From Malachius bipustulatus (taxonomy: Eukaryota > Arthropoda > Insecta > Coleoptera > Melyridae), in assembly GCA_910589415.1 (NCBI GenBank), contig OU342630.1, forward strand, positions 28,429,867 through 28,493,866: 64,000 bases of DNA, given 5' to 3'. Below are positions 35,332-44,580 of this stretch, piece by piece. A program made the position numbers and the translations under genes. Under the pieces are notes generated by a model. That model did not search any database. It was not told where the DNA came from and worked only from the letters and a program-made list of their open reading frames with translations. The stretch's first letter is position 1. Each line of letters begins with the position of its first letter.

Positions 35332-36494
35332 TGTAACGGGTATTTTAATTTTAGTAATTCGTGCGTGGGTTCAGTCCCCAAGTAACTCGTTACTAAGATA
35401 ATTAAAAATAATTGTTATTTAATAAATAACAATTATTTAAAATATTTAAAATATTAAATATTTCAATTTTATGAAAATATTTTTGAAAAATAATATTTTA
35501 ATATCAAACCTAAAACCCAAATAAAGAAGAACATTTAACAACTAATAAGAAGCAAGGTTTAATAAAAATAATCAAATTTAATAAATAACTATACATATAC
35601 AATAAACCAAACAATATTATTAAAAAAAGAAAAGAAAAAAAAAGAGAAAAAATTATTAAGGGCGATGGTGGTTTCGGGCATTTGGCTCCTCCCACTGGAC
35701 GGGCAGACCGTAGTAATCCAAGGTCTCCGTTGGTTTCCGGCACTGATTGGCTGCAGCTATGGGTGATAAGGAGCGGATCGTCACCGGTCGCTGCTGTAGG
35801 TACCTTCAGTAACCCTCGACACCTCGCTAGTACGCGTCACCCATTTTACTATACCATAACACGCGATTGATTCTTGCGGGCCTCGAATCTCGTCCGCCTG
35901 GAGAACGGGAGGTAGCAGACTCCCTGGGCTCTCAATACAAGCCGCACAGACGAGACCTGCTAGTTAATCCACGTCTCAATAAGACGTGAGCCTGACAAAC
36001 TGAAAATAAAGGAAAATTTACTGGTTCTCCGCTCAGAGCTCATTACACCCTGGGCGAGAGTTATGGGACTAGGATAGGCCAACTCAATGCATCGGCCATT
36101 CCCTCTCGGTGCGCTCAGTACACACACGTCAGTTGCCCGGTCCTGTCCTGTCTCTGGGGGTTAACTACATTCGCCAGAGAAACGCGTGCTGGTCAGTACC
36201 TGGCTCGCGTCTCGCTGCCTGTTTACCCGGTCGGTGGACTCCACCGCGGGGAGCTCGCTCCTGTGGGCTCAGTCCACCTGGCAGGACTTGAATGTTTGAT
36301 CGTCAATACCCAAACAAGCACTGTCCGTTCTTCGGATGTCCACTGATTTTATAGCCGGCGGCGGGGTGATAAGGCCGCTATCGCCGCCGCAAAAACCTTG
36401 TTTTTTTTTTTTTGCTTGGAACTGATGAAATAAACTGTCGCTAATAAATAACTAATTAGAATAATTATAAACGAAAGCCTCGGATTTCGTTACA
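35332..36494 (-). repeat. LTR, 1163 bp, TGTAACG...CGTTACA
   Basis: The terminal 7-bp inverted repeats TGTAACG/CGTTACA lie at 36488-36494 and 35332-35338. On the minus strand a TATAAAA box is at 36347-36353, in a GC-rich promoter-like region. Directly downstream, near 35316-35328, the sequence TTGGCGCCCAACG is a typical tRNA primer-binding site. Only one LTR is present. Two further TTGTAAC-type motifs follow within 100 bp (35230-35280). Confidence 0.7.
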
Positions 36495-36690
36495 CTGTTA
36501 AAAATTCATTTAAATCTAGTTACTTGTTTTATGATCACTTAGGTTCTGTTGCTATCTTACTATATCAATAATTTTATTTTCATACGTCTGAAGATGCTGT
36601 TCTAAAAGTAGCGAAACACGTGTTACGTTTATATTATCCACCAGTATACAGTAGAATTTTTTAAAACATGAGTGTTTCATTTATCATCCA
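36495..36690 (+). mobile_element. PLE2 3' region, continuation beyond the LTR element
   Basis: It matches the reverse complement of about 62930-63112 (shared TTAAAAATTCATTTAAATCT, TAGTTACTTGTTT, ATCAATAATTTTATTT). This is the 3' untranslated part of the Penelope-like family at the right edge. It carries the hammerhead-like motif at 36584-36628. Confidence 0.75.
36584..36628 (+). ncRNA. Hammerhead-ribozyme-like motif, PLE2 copy A
   Basis: Order on the sense strand: ACGT (helix I), CTGAAGA core, T, GCTGT...GTAGC (helix II, partly G-U paired, 7-nt loop), GAA, ACACGTGT (palindromic helix III), T, ACGT (helix I). All core positions of a hammerhead (CUGANGA, GAAA, UH) are present, with one extra U after CUGANGA. 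Pairing was checked by eye; activity is not known. Confidence 0.55.
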
Positions 36691-36789
36691 TCAGTATGCA
36701 TGAAAACATAAAGTTTATTTCATAAATATTGTAACGGTCAATAAGTACCTACTGCAAACACTTACTCAGCATTTAATTCTCAAAATTAT

Positions 36790-36930
36790 GGTGCAAAAAG
36801 TCTATGAGATGTAACAACGATTATTTTTGGAATGCCACACGGTACTTGAGCTCTCTGGAGCATCATCATGTTTGTCTCTCGAGGGACTGTATGTTCAGAT
36901 ATGTTGGTTTCACAGTCGCATACGCAGATG
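36790..36930 (+). pseudogene. Possible RT motif B-C relic
   Basis: The plus strand, in one frame, suggests an RT passage ending VGFTVAYADVLF (motif C-like YAD) directly where the jockey-like tail begins. It is too short and degraded to be sure. Confidence 0.25.
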
Positions 36931-37207
36931 TTTTATTTATTTTTTATTTTATTTATTCATAGAGTAAGGTCATCCAACAGATCACAATAATGACCCAATA
37001 TAGGATGACACAACTTAACATTACAACAATACAAAAACATCAGCCTCAAAACAACAGAAATGCTTGTATATAATAACAAGCAAAAATAACGTAAGCTAAA
37101 CTAAACTAAACAAATAATAAACAACAAGGAAGCTAAAAACCAAAAAGAGGAAGCAAGTTCCCGAACGAATTCTCGGTCACGTACAAAGTCTCAAAAAATG
37201 TGCGGCC

Positions 37208-37219
37208 TTTCTTTTAAAT
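37208..37219. repeat. 12-bp target-site duplication, left of PLE1
   Basis: TTTCTTTTAAAT, identical to 42735-42746. Removing one copy plus the intervening 5.5 kb rejoins the jockey-like reading. Confidence 0.85.
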
Positions 37220-37261
37220 AAATTGATGAAAATTGTGGGTCACTGTGTCGGCCATAATTTC

Positions 37262-39480
37262 ATAAAGGAGAAATAAAAATTGAGTCTTCTTTGGACGACC
37301 AATTTATTAACCAAGCTATAAACTTGAGTGCCCTACCGGTTTCGGCTAAATGCCATCATCAGGGGCTAGAAGGGACTACTCAACTGTAAGAGAAATAATA
37401 ATATCAAATGAAAGTTTATTGAAAGAGAATTATCTATGAGGAAGAAAAAGTGAATATGAAAGTGTAAAAATATAGTTAAGATTATTGATGATGAAAAAGT
37501 AAACACAAAGAAAAATAAAATAAAAAGAACTTACAGTTAAGCTGTTGGGAAATTCCCCAAGTTAAGCATGCCATAATAAATAAGGTGTATCCTACACATA
37601 TGGTAAAAAACAGAATCTTGAATCTAGAGTTAAAATGTCACAAATTAAAAATCAAACAAATAGCTAAGAAAAACGTTCAGCCATCTTAGTCTGGACTGGA
37701 GGATCTGAAACGAAGGCAAGGCGACTGCGCCGTCAGATAAGCTCCCGGAGCGGGATGGAAATCTGCAAATGACAAGCTACCAACAAATATTGAAGTATGT
37801 AAATTTGCTTGCCTACACATCAAATGAATAAACACTCGCGGGAGCCGAAACCAGTAGTCCACTATAAAGTACTTACAAAACAAAACAATAACTTTAAAAC
37901 TACATAATGTAACTATATAATATAGGGCAATCACATAATGACATGAGTGGCCAGACAGCAGGCTCCAAAATCAGTCCGAAAAAAACGAAAAAACGCCGGA
38001 TACAAGGGGACATCAAAGACGAGGTAAGGAGGGGTAGGAGACGCCAATGAAGGGGACAGACATAGGTAACTATTGTGGGTTCTATCATGAAATTGAGAAA
38101 ATATTAAAGATTCGGGGAAACACCGTTATATGACGCCCCTGGAACTCCTAAACAAGGGTGTGAGAACACTAAAGATGTCTGGTGGGTTCTGTAGTTGGTA
38201 AGCATTCAAAGTGGTGAAACGCGAGTCGTTGGAATGTATGAAAATCTCGACCTCCTCTAAAACAGATTGTCTCAGGCTGTAGGGTGATCTGTGAAGAATA
38301 CGCGCGTCTCTCGAAGGGTCAAAAGAGTGTTGGTTGATCCTCAAATGTTTTCCGAAAACTGACTTATCGTTTGAGGTCTGTTGACTTCTCAGATGCTCAT
38401 TGATGCGAGTTTGTAGAGTACGACCTGTCCTCCCAACATACACAGAGTTGCAACAAGGGTTTCCGCAATTAAGTCTATAGACTCCGCTTTGTGAGAGAGT
38501 CGGTGTAACATCTTTATTATGCACAAATAAATCATATAGTGTATTAGATGACTTGTAAGCCACCTTGTAACCAAAATTTTTAAAAACAGAACCCAAAACC
38601 GTAGAAATCTCCCCGAAATAACCAAGGCTAACATATCTAGGTTTTTCATTATCTTGCTGAGACGCACTATATGCTATGGACCTATTCAACCTCAGCCGTC
38701 TACTGTTCAAAATCCCCTGTACAAAAGTCCTACTATAACCGTTCCTTGAAGCTAACGTATAAATAGTATTCAATTCCTTCCTAAAATTTGTGTCCGATAA
38801 CGGGACCAAAAGGAGTCTATCAATAAGGAAATTGATGCCCGCTCTCTTGTGTGAACCATGATGAGTTGAAACGGCGTCTATCAAATGGTCTGTTTGTGTA
38901 GGTTTTCTATAAATATCAAAACTTACCTTGTTATTAGATCTCATCAACAATAAATCCAAAAATGGCAATTTGCCATCCTGTTCCACCTCCATAGTGAAAT
39001 CAACCTTTATGTGTAGCTGGTTGATAACAGTGAAAAACTCTTGAAGCTCTTCTCGGGAACCGGTCCAACACACCACGACGTCGTCCACGTATCTGTGCCA
39101 AAATAACACCTTAGAGATAAGAGGGGAACCCATATTAAAAATTAGACTCTGCTCAAAGAAAGACATAAACACCTCAGAAAGGTAAGGTGACAGAGGGTTG
39201 CCCATCCCCAGACCATCCTTAAACTTGTAAAATTGATCATTGAAAGTGAAAAAATTTTGATCAATGCAAACTTTGACCAATCTAAACAAACTCTCTGTTA
39301 CCTCATCAGAGAGAGAAGAACCATGTAGAACATTCTTAAAAAGGACAAGAGTCTGTGCCAGAGGCACATTAGTAAAAAGATTAGAAACATCAAACGAGAC
39401 CAGTAAACTGTTGGGGGGAATCACCTTATCCTTAATCTTGTTGACCAGATCTAAGGAATTCCTAACCGAATAAGGAGAAA
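37262..39480 (-). repeat. PLE1 inverted repeat, left arm (2219 bp)
   Basis: It is the inverse of 40517-42735. It contains the 3' UTR and the last 450 codons or so of the RT/endonuclease frame. Confidence 0.95.
37330..37366 (-). ncRNA. Hammerhead-like motif, PLE1 left copy
   Basis: Mirror copy of 42631-42667, on the sense strand of the left PLE1 copy, about 70 nt from its 3' end. Confidence 0.55.
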
Positions 39481-40414
39481 TGTGGGATGTCTTTTCGAAT
39501 AAGTATCTGGAAAGAAATTTAGAAAGTCTGTAGGCTGGGCTCCCACAAAAAGAGACTACTGGACGAATGGGGTTATTTACCTTATGAATTTTAGGAAGTC
39601 CATATAGTTTAGGAGACTGGGGGTTCATAGGTAAAAATTGATTTACATTTTCAAACAATGCAGGGCCGTACGTCCTCAATACATGTCTAAAAATTTTCAA
39701 ATAACCGTTAAGCGGGCTGCTGTCTAGCTTCACAAAACTATTATCGTTCAAAAAATCAACAACCTTGTCAACATAATCAGATCTGTTCAAGATCACCAGA
39801 CAATGACCCTTATCGGCCTTAGAAAATATCAAGTTATCAGCTGTGATCTTAGCTTTAATGTGTTTAATCAAAGTAGAGAAATGTCCGAGAGTCCTTCCCC
39901 CACGAGCAACAGAAGGCAATCTATTGTTAAAGAATCTATTCAAACGTGTTATTATTTCTGTCCTTATCGCGGACAAATTCTCCGTGGTGAAAGATCTAAA
40001 AATACACTCTAGGTCAGTTACAAGGTTCCTAGCTATCCTTCTGGCGTCGCAAGGGACAGAGAACTTCAGTCCTAGCTGCAACAACTCGCTCTCTCGCTCG
40101 TCAAAAACAGTGCTGGACAAATTACAAACCCTCGGCTGAAAAACAATGTCATTGTCCGGTAAAGTATGACCAGTATCAGAAACAATTGTATTATCAGGAA
40201 CCTGGCTTCTTAGGGAAGTCAGTTTTGTGTTTAGTTTACTATACTGTCTACACGAAAGGCGCTGTACTTCAGCGTTTACATCAGAAATCACACGATCTAG
40301 CTCTAAATTGTGTAACCTACTTGCAAGTGTGTCGAAGCAAATCTTCATTTTTGTCCTATGTGAGTCCCTGACCGCAAACCATCTTCTCCTCTCATATTTC
40401 AGTCTCCTTCTCAT
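38126..40414 (-). CDS. Penelope-like reverse transcriptase with GIY-YIG endonuclease
   Basis: An uninterrupted frame of 762 codons from the first ATG at 40414 to the stop at 38126. The frame remains open upstream to the head-to-head junction (FNSVCLRDGLYPRYVRIRSH), so the natural start may be lost. RT landmarks in order: FSKADKGHCLVILNRSDY, LYGLPKIHK, RPVVSFCGSPAYRLSKFLS, motif A LLVSFDVSNLFTNVPL, motif B GLGMGNPLSPYLSEV, motif C WHRYVDDVVV, LPFLDLLLMR, FDIYRKPTQTDHLI. The C-terminal endonuclease has GVYRLNC and SVYVGRTGRTLQTRINEHL (GIY-YIG core with catalytic Arg), then FGKHLRINQHSF. Penelope RTs prime at nicks or telomere-like ends. All visible catalytic residues are present, so this copy could still code for enzyme. 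Confidence 0.92.
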   Translation of the reverse strand: MRRRLKYERRRWFAVRDSHRTKMKICFDTLASRLHNLELDRVISDVNAEVQRLSCRQYSKLNTKLTSLRSQVPDNTIVSDTGHTLPDNDIVFQPRVCNLSSTVFDERESELLQLGLKFSVPCDARRIARNLVTDLECIFRSFTTENLSAIRTEIITRLNRFFNNRLPSVARGGRTLGHFSTLIKHIKAKITADNLIFSKADKGHCLVILNRSDYVDKVVDFLNDNSFVKLDSSPLNGYLKIFRHVLRTYGPALFENVNQFLPMNPQSPKLYGLPKIHKVNNPIRPVVSFCGSPAYRLSKFLSRYLFEKTSHISPYSVRNSLDLVNKIKDKVIPPNSLLVSFDVSNLFTNVPLAQTLVLFKNVLHGSSLSDEVTESLFRLVKVCIDQNFFTFNDQFYKFKDGLGMGNPLSPYLSEVFMSFFEQSLIFNMGSPLISKVLFWHRYVDDVVVCWTGSREELQEFFTVINQLHIKVDFTMEVEQDGKLPFLDLLLMRSNNKVSFDIYRKPTQTDHLIDAVSTHHGSHKRAGINFLIDRLLLVPLSDTNFRKELNTIYTLASRNGYSRTFVQGILNSRRLRLNRSIAYSASQQDNEKPRYVSLGYFGEISTVLGSVFKNFGYKVAYKSSNTLYDLFVHNKDVTPTLSQSGVYRLNCGNPCCNSVYVGRTGRTLQTRINEHLRSQQTSNDKSVFGKHLRINQHSFDPSRDARILHRSPYSLRQSVLEEVEIFIHSNDSRFTTLNAYQLQNPPDIFSVLTPLFRSSRGVI

Positions 40415-40518
40415 CAGCGATGTTAACAATTGCTCATTATATCCATGACTACGAATCCGTACGTACCTAGGGTAAAGACCATCTCGTAAGCAAACTGAAT
40501 TGAACCTTATTTTTTCTT

Positions 40519-41871
40519 TCTCCTTATTCGGTTAGGAATTCCTTAGATCTGGTCAACAAGATTAAGGATAAGGTGATTCCCCACAACAGTTTACTGGTCT
40601 CGTTTGATGTTTCTAATCTTTTTACTAATGTGCCTCTGGCACAGACTCTTGTCCTTTTTAAGAATGTTCTACATGGTTCTTCTCTCTCTGATGAGGTAAC
40701 AGAGAGTTTGTTTAGATTGGTCAAAGTTTGCATTGATCAAAATTTTTTCACTTTCAATGATCAATTTTACAAGTTTAAGGATGGTCTGGGGATGGGCAAC
40801 CCTCTGTCACCTTACCTTTCTGAGGTGTTTATGTCTTTCTTTGAGCAGAGTCTAATTTTTAATATGGGTTCCCCTCTTATCTCTAAGGTGTTATTTTGGC
40901 ACAGATACGTGGACGACGTCGTGGTGTGTTGGACCGGTTCCCGAGAAGAGCTTCAAGAGTTTTTCACTGTTATCAACCAGCTACACATAAAGGTTGATTT
41001 CACTATGGAGGTGGAACAGGATGGCAAATTGCCATTTTTGGATTTATTGTTGATGAGATCTAATAACAAGGTAAGTTTTGATATTTATAGAAAACCTACA
41101 CAAACAGACCATTTGATAGACGCCGTTTCAACTCATCATGGTTCACACAAGAGAGCGGGCATCAATTTCCTTATTGATAGACTCCTTTTGGTCCCGTTAT
41201 CGGACACAAATTTTAGGAAGGAATTGAATACTATTTATACGTTAGCTTCAAGGAACGGTTATAGTAGGACTTTTGTACAGGGGATTTTGAACAGTAGACG
41301 GCTGAGGTTGAATAGGTCCATAGCATATAGTGCGTCTCAGCAAGATAATGAAAAACCTAGATATGTTAGCCTTGGTTATTTCGGGGAGATTTCTACGGTT
41401 TTGGGTTCTGTTTTTAAAAATTTTGGTTACAAGGTGGCTTACAAGTCATCTAATACACTATATGATTTATTTGTGCATAATAAAGATGTTACACCGACTC
41501 TCTCACAAAGCGGAGTCTATAGACTTAATTGCGGAAACCCTTGTTGCAACTCTGTGTATGTTGGGAGGACAGGTCGTACTCTACAAACTCGCATCAATGA
41601 GCATCTGAGAAGTCAACAGACCTCAAACGATAAGTCAGTTTTCGGAAAACATTTGAGGATCAACCAACACTCTTTTGACCCTTCGAGAGACGCGCGTATT
41701 CTTCACAGATCACCCTACAGCCTGAGACAATCTGTTTTAGAGGAGGTCGAGATTTTCATACATTCCAACGACTCGCGTTTCACCACTTTGAATGCTTACC
41801 AACTACAGAACCCACCAGACATCTTTAGTGTTCTCACACCCTTGTTTAGGAGTTCCAGGGGCGTCATATAA
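40519..41871 (+). pseudogene. Penelope-like RT/GIY-YIG, 5'-truncated copy
   Basis: The same protein as the minus-strand frame from SPYSVRNSLDL onward, about 450 codons with no stop, in the opposite direction. It lacks the N-terminal 300 residues or so (KADKG and PKIHK blocks) but keeps motifs A, B and C and the whole endonuclease. One codon differs near the start (VIPHNS here, VIPPNS there). No start codon of its own is expected. It is a by-product of the head-to-head insertion. Confidence 0.9.
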
Positions 41872-42735
41872 CGGTGTTTCCCCGAATCTTTAATATTTTC
41901 TCAATTTCATGATAGAACCCACAATAGTTACCTATGTCTGTCCCCTTCATTGGCGTCTCCTACCCCTCCTTACCTCGTCTTTGATGTCCCCTTGTATCCG
42001 GCGTTTTTTCGTTTTTTTCGGACTGATTTTGGAGCCTGCTGTCTGGCCACTCATGTCATTATGTGATTGCCCTATATTATATAGTTACATTATGTAGTTT
42101 TAAAGTTATTGTTTTGTTTTGTAAGTACTTTATAGTGGACTACTGGTTTCGGCTCCCGCGAGTGTTTATTCATTTGATGTGTAGGCAAGCAAATTTACAT
42201 ACTTCAATATTTGTTGGTAGCTTGTCATTTGCAGATTTCCATCCCGCTCCGGGAGCTTATCTGACGGCGCAGTCGCCTTGCCTTCGTTTCAGATCCTCCA
42301 GTCCAGACTAAGATGGCTGAACGTTTTTCTTAGCTATTTGTTTGATTTTTAATTTGTGACATTTTAACTCTAGATTCAAGATTCTGTTTTTTACCATATG
42401 TGTAGGATACACCTTATTTATTATGGCATGCTTAACTTGGGGAATTTCCCAACAGCTTAACTGTAAGTTCTTTTTATTTTATTTTTCTTTGTGTTTACTT
42501 TTTCATCATCATTAATCTTAACTATATTTTTACACTTTCATATTCACTTTTTCTTCCTCATAGATAATTCTCTTTCAATAAACTTTCATTTGATATTATT
42601 ATTTCTCTTACAGTGGAGTAGTCCCTTCTAGCCCCTGATGATGGCATTTAGCCGAAACCGGTAGGGCACTCAAGTTTATAGCTTGGTTAATAAATTGGTC
42701 GTCCAAAGAAGACTCAATTTTTATTTCTCCTTTAT
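41872..42735 (+). other. PLE1 3' UTR (right copy)
   Basis: 864 nt from stop codon to arm end. It contains a polypyrimidine-rich first half and the hammerhead-like motif near the end. Small open frames here are unsupported. The left-copy equivalent is 37262-38125. Confidence 0.7.
42631..42667 (+). ncRNA. Hammerhead-like motif, PLE1 right copy
   Basis: GCCC (helix I, 42631-42634), CTGATGA core (42635-42641), T, GGC-ATTTA-GCC (helix II and loop, 42643-42653), GAA, ACCGGT (palindromic helix III, 42657-42662), A as cleavage-site base, GGGC (helix I, 42664-42667). The four-base helix I pairs perfectly. The palindrome has no loop, so helix III would form best between two molecules. The single U after CUGAUGA departs from the classical consensus. 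Penelope-like elements are known to carry hammerhead ribozymes. Confidence 0.6.
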
Positions 42736-42746
42736 TTCTTTTAAAT
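42735..42746. repeat. 12-bp target-site duplication, right of PLE1
   Basis: TTTCTTTTAAAT, the copy of 37208-37219. Confidence 0.85.
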
Positions 42747-43778
42747 GACAGAAATGAAGAAGAAGAAGAAGCAGACCCGGCAGAAGCAAGTTCAACCTCA
42801 TTGAAATGCCTGACACATCTTATCAAAGGTGAGTTCAAATAAAAATTTGTACTACAAGATGTCAGATCAGCATACAGCATGTGTCTCTGACGTAAGGAAT
42901 ATGGAGAACAATTAAAATTTAAAAAGCTCAAGCACTCTTCACAGTCCACCATACTATATATTAATTTATAAATGAAGCAAACGCCACTTAAGGACCGCCT
43001 CAAGGACAACGAATCTACTCTGTAAAAAGATAAGTTCTGATCATAGGAAAAGGAGCCTCTGTTTTTATGGTACCTAAAATTCAGGTTCCTAATCAGTTTT
43101 CTCTGAACCCTCTCCATCTGCTGTACGTATCTATCATACATTGGACTTCAGACCGCCGAGGCGTACTCCAAACGAGATCTCACTACCGAGAAGTACACGG
43201 CAATAACCGATTCTGATCTCCTGAACTCTCTCGTCGACCTCAACACAAAACCTAACATTTTATAGGCTTCCCGAACCACACCACAAATATGAGACTCAAA
43301 CGTAAGTCTAGAGTCAAGTAGCACACCCAGATCTCTCACCTCATTTGCAATAGACAGATTGTGTCCAGAAAGAGACAAATTATGACAAGGTGGGTCCCTC
43401 TTACGTGAGAAGGTTATTTGCTTGCATTTCAGAGGATTAAGTTTAAGTCTGTTCACACAGCAATAGGCATCCAATCGTTCAAGGTCGCTCTGAAAAAGTC
43501 TAAAGTGAGTCTCGTCCGACACCTCCATATATATTTTCATATCATCAGCATAAAACTTGAAATTAGCTGATTTGAAGCACTGTTCGATGTCATTTATGTA
43601 CAGAGAGAACAGAAGGGGACCGAGATGAGAACCCTGGGGGACCCCTGACGTCACAGCCACGGTAGGGGATCGAGCACAATTCAATTCAACAAACTGTTCC
43701 CTTCCACTTAAGTACGATGCAAGTAATGTCAAAAGATTACCATGTACTCCAAGGGTTTCAAGCTTAGTTAAAAGGGTC
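42736..43778 (-). pseudogene. Jockey-like RT, 3' half (one nonsense codon)
   Basis: The frame opens at the 5' truncation (TKLETLGVHGNLLTLLASYL) and shows motif B SGVPQGSHLGPLLFSLYIND, motif C FYADDMKIYMEV, then VRDLGVLLDSRLTFESHI and SRLEYASAV. A single TGA at 43148-43150 replaces the Trp usual in 'ASAVWSP', after which SPMYDRYVQQMERVQRKLIR continues in frame. The C-terminus is Ser-rich (SASSSSSFLSFKRNK) and is cut by the PLE1 insertion. Apart from the stop the frame is clean, so the copy is fairly young. Confidence 0.85.
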
Positions 43779-44014
43779 TATAAGTAATTTTTTAGGCGAT
43801 CACAAGCGCAAAATGCAAAATGGATAAAAATGAAACATTTGAGATATAATAGAGGTCAGAAGTCATTCTAGTTAATCAATTTGTGGTTAAATCTCAACTT
43901 AAATTACCCCATCATATTGTGATAACTGACACGGCAAATAAGCTTGACTTCCAAACACCGTAAGATAGATACGTTAACCATCAATAGAAATTTTAAATTT
44001 TTTATCCAAAATAA

Positions 44015-44580
44015 AGTCTTCTGAAAGTTTGTGTGATGCAGCATTCGCAGCTCTCAAAATATTGAATAGGTACAATATCAAACTATGTTTCTACATACAT
44101 ACTTAAGACTATTCGCAACCTTACGATACCCCAGCCAACGTTGCCGAAATGTAACGATAATCTATTTTCACAATCTTGATTAGTGCTGTTATTCAAAATA
44201 GTTTTTGAACTCTTTTGAAAGTTTGCGTCATGCAGCATTCGAAACTCTCAAAATTTTGAATAAGTGCAATTATATACTATGTTCTGCGTACATACGAGTA
44301 CATAAGACTCTTCGGAACCTTATAGAATACTCCAGCCAACGTCGAAAAAATGTAACGATAATCTATTCTTACAATCCTGATTATTTTTTTATTTAAAATA
44401 ACTGTTTTGAAATTTATGTCATGCAGTATTCGCAACTCTCAAAATTTTGAGTAAGTAGGTACAATATAAACTATGTTTCTGAATGCATACTTTAGGCTAT
44501 TCGGAACATTACGATACTCCAGCCAACGTCTAAGAAATGTAACGATAATCTTCAATCCTGATTAGTGTTATTTATAATTG
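44015..44580. repeat. Three-copy tandem repeat, about 193-bp unit
   Basis: The landmark GAAA(G)TTT.TGT.ATGCAG starts at 44023, 44217 and 44409, giving steps of 194 and 192 bp. Each unit also has CTCAAAATWTTGA, TATGTTTCT or TATGTTCTG, CCAGCCAACGT and AATGTAACGATAATC. Units have diverged noticeably. It may be a short satellite segment. Confidence 0.85.

Larger units (their letters stand above)
34811..36494 (-). mobile_element. LTR retrotransposon 5' end (LTR, primer site, gag start), truncated
   Basis: On the minus strand an LTR (36494-35332) is followed by a primer-binding-like site and a gag frame that breaks off at about 34811 at the PLE2 border. The rest of the element, a second LTR and the middle of the PLE2 copy are missing. 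The family is probably gypsy-like judging by the gag; this is an inference. Confidence 0.7.
37220..42734. mobile_element. PLE1: Penelope-like composite of two head-to-head copies
   Basis: A minus-strand copy (40516-37262) and a more 5'-truncated plus-strand copy (40517-42735) meet at 40516/40517. Their shared 2219-bp arms mirror each other base for base (paired coordinates sum to 79997, no length change). Only a few substitutions were seen, for example one near 37490 and one Pro/His codon near 40580. A 42-bp extra segment (37220-37261) lies between the left arm and the target duplication; the right arm touches its duplication directly. Head-to-head and asymmetric arrangements are a known habit of Penelope-like elements. 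Confidence 0.9.
40517..42735 (+). repeat. PLE1 inverted repeat, right arm (2219 bp)
   Basis: It is the inverse of 37262-39480. The spacer between arms (39481-40516) holds the 5' part of the longer copy. Confidence 0.95.
36931..43778 (-). mobile_element. Jockey-like non-LTR element, 5'-truncated and split by PLE1
   Basis: A minus-strand RT frame (43778-42736) is interrupted by 5.5 kb of PLE1 and resumes at 37219. After resuming, the frame continues past the shared 12 bp (SFKRKAAHFLRLCT) to a TGA. An AT-rich 3' UTR of about 200 bp follows, with a tail of AATAAA repeats ending at 36931. Without the insertion the copy is about 1.3 kb. No RNase H follows the RT, as in jockey/CR1 types. Flanking target duplications were not found. 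Confidence 0.8.

Noticed and set aside
39264..40448. Plus-strand frames opposite the Penelope RT
   Set aside because: Antisense shadows of the long minus-strand coding frame.
41909..42311. Two small open frames in the PLE1 3' UTR, mirrored in the left copy
   Set aside because: They follow the RT stop, have no domain, and their apparent conservation is only the identity of the two arms.
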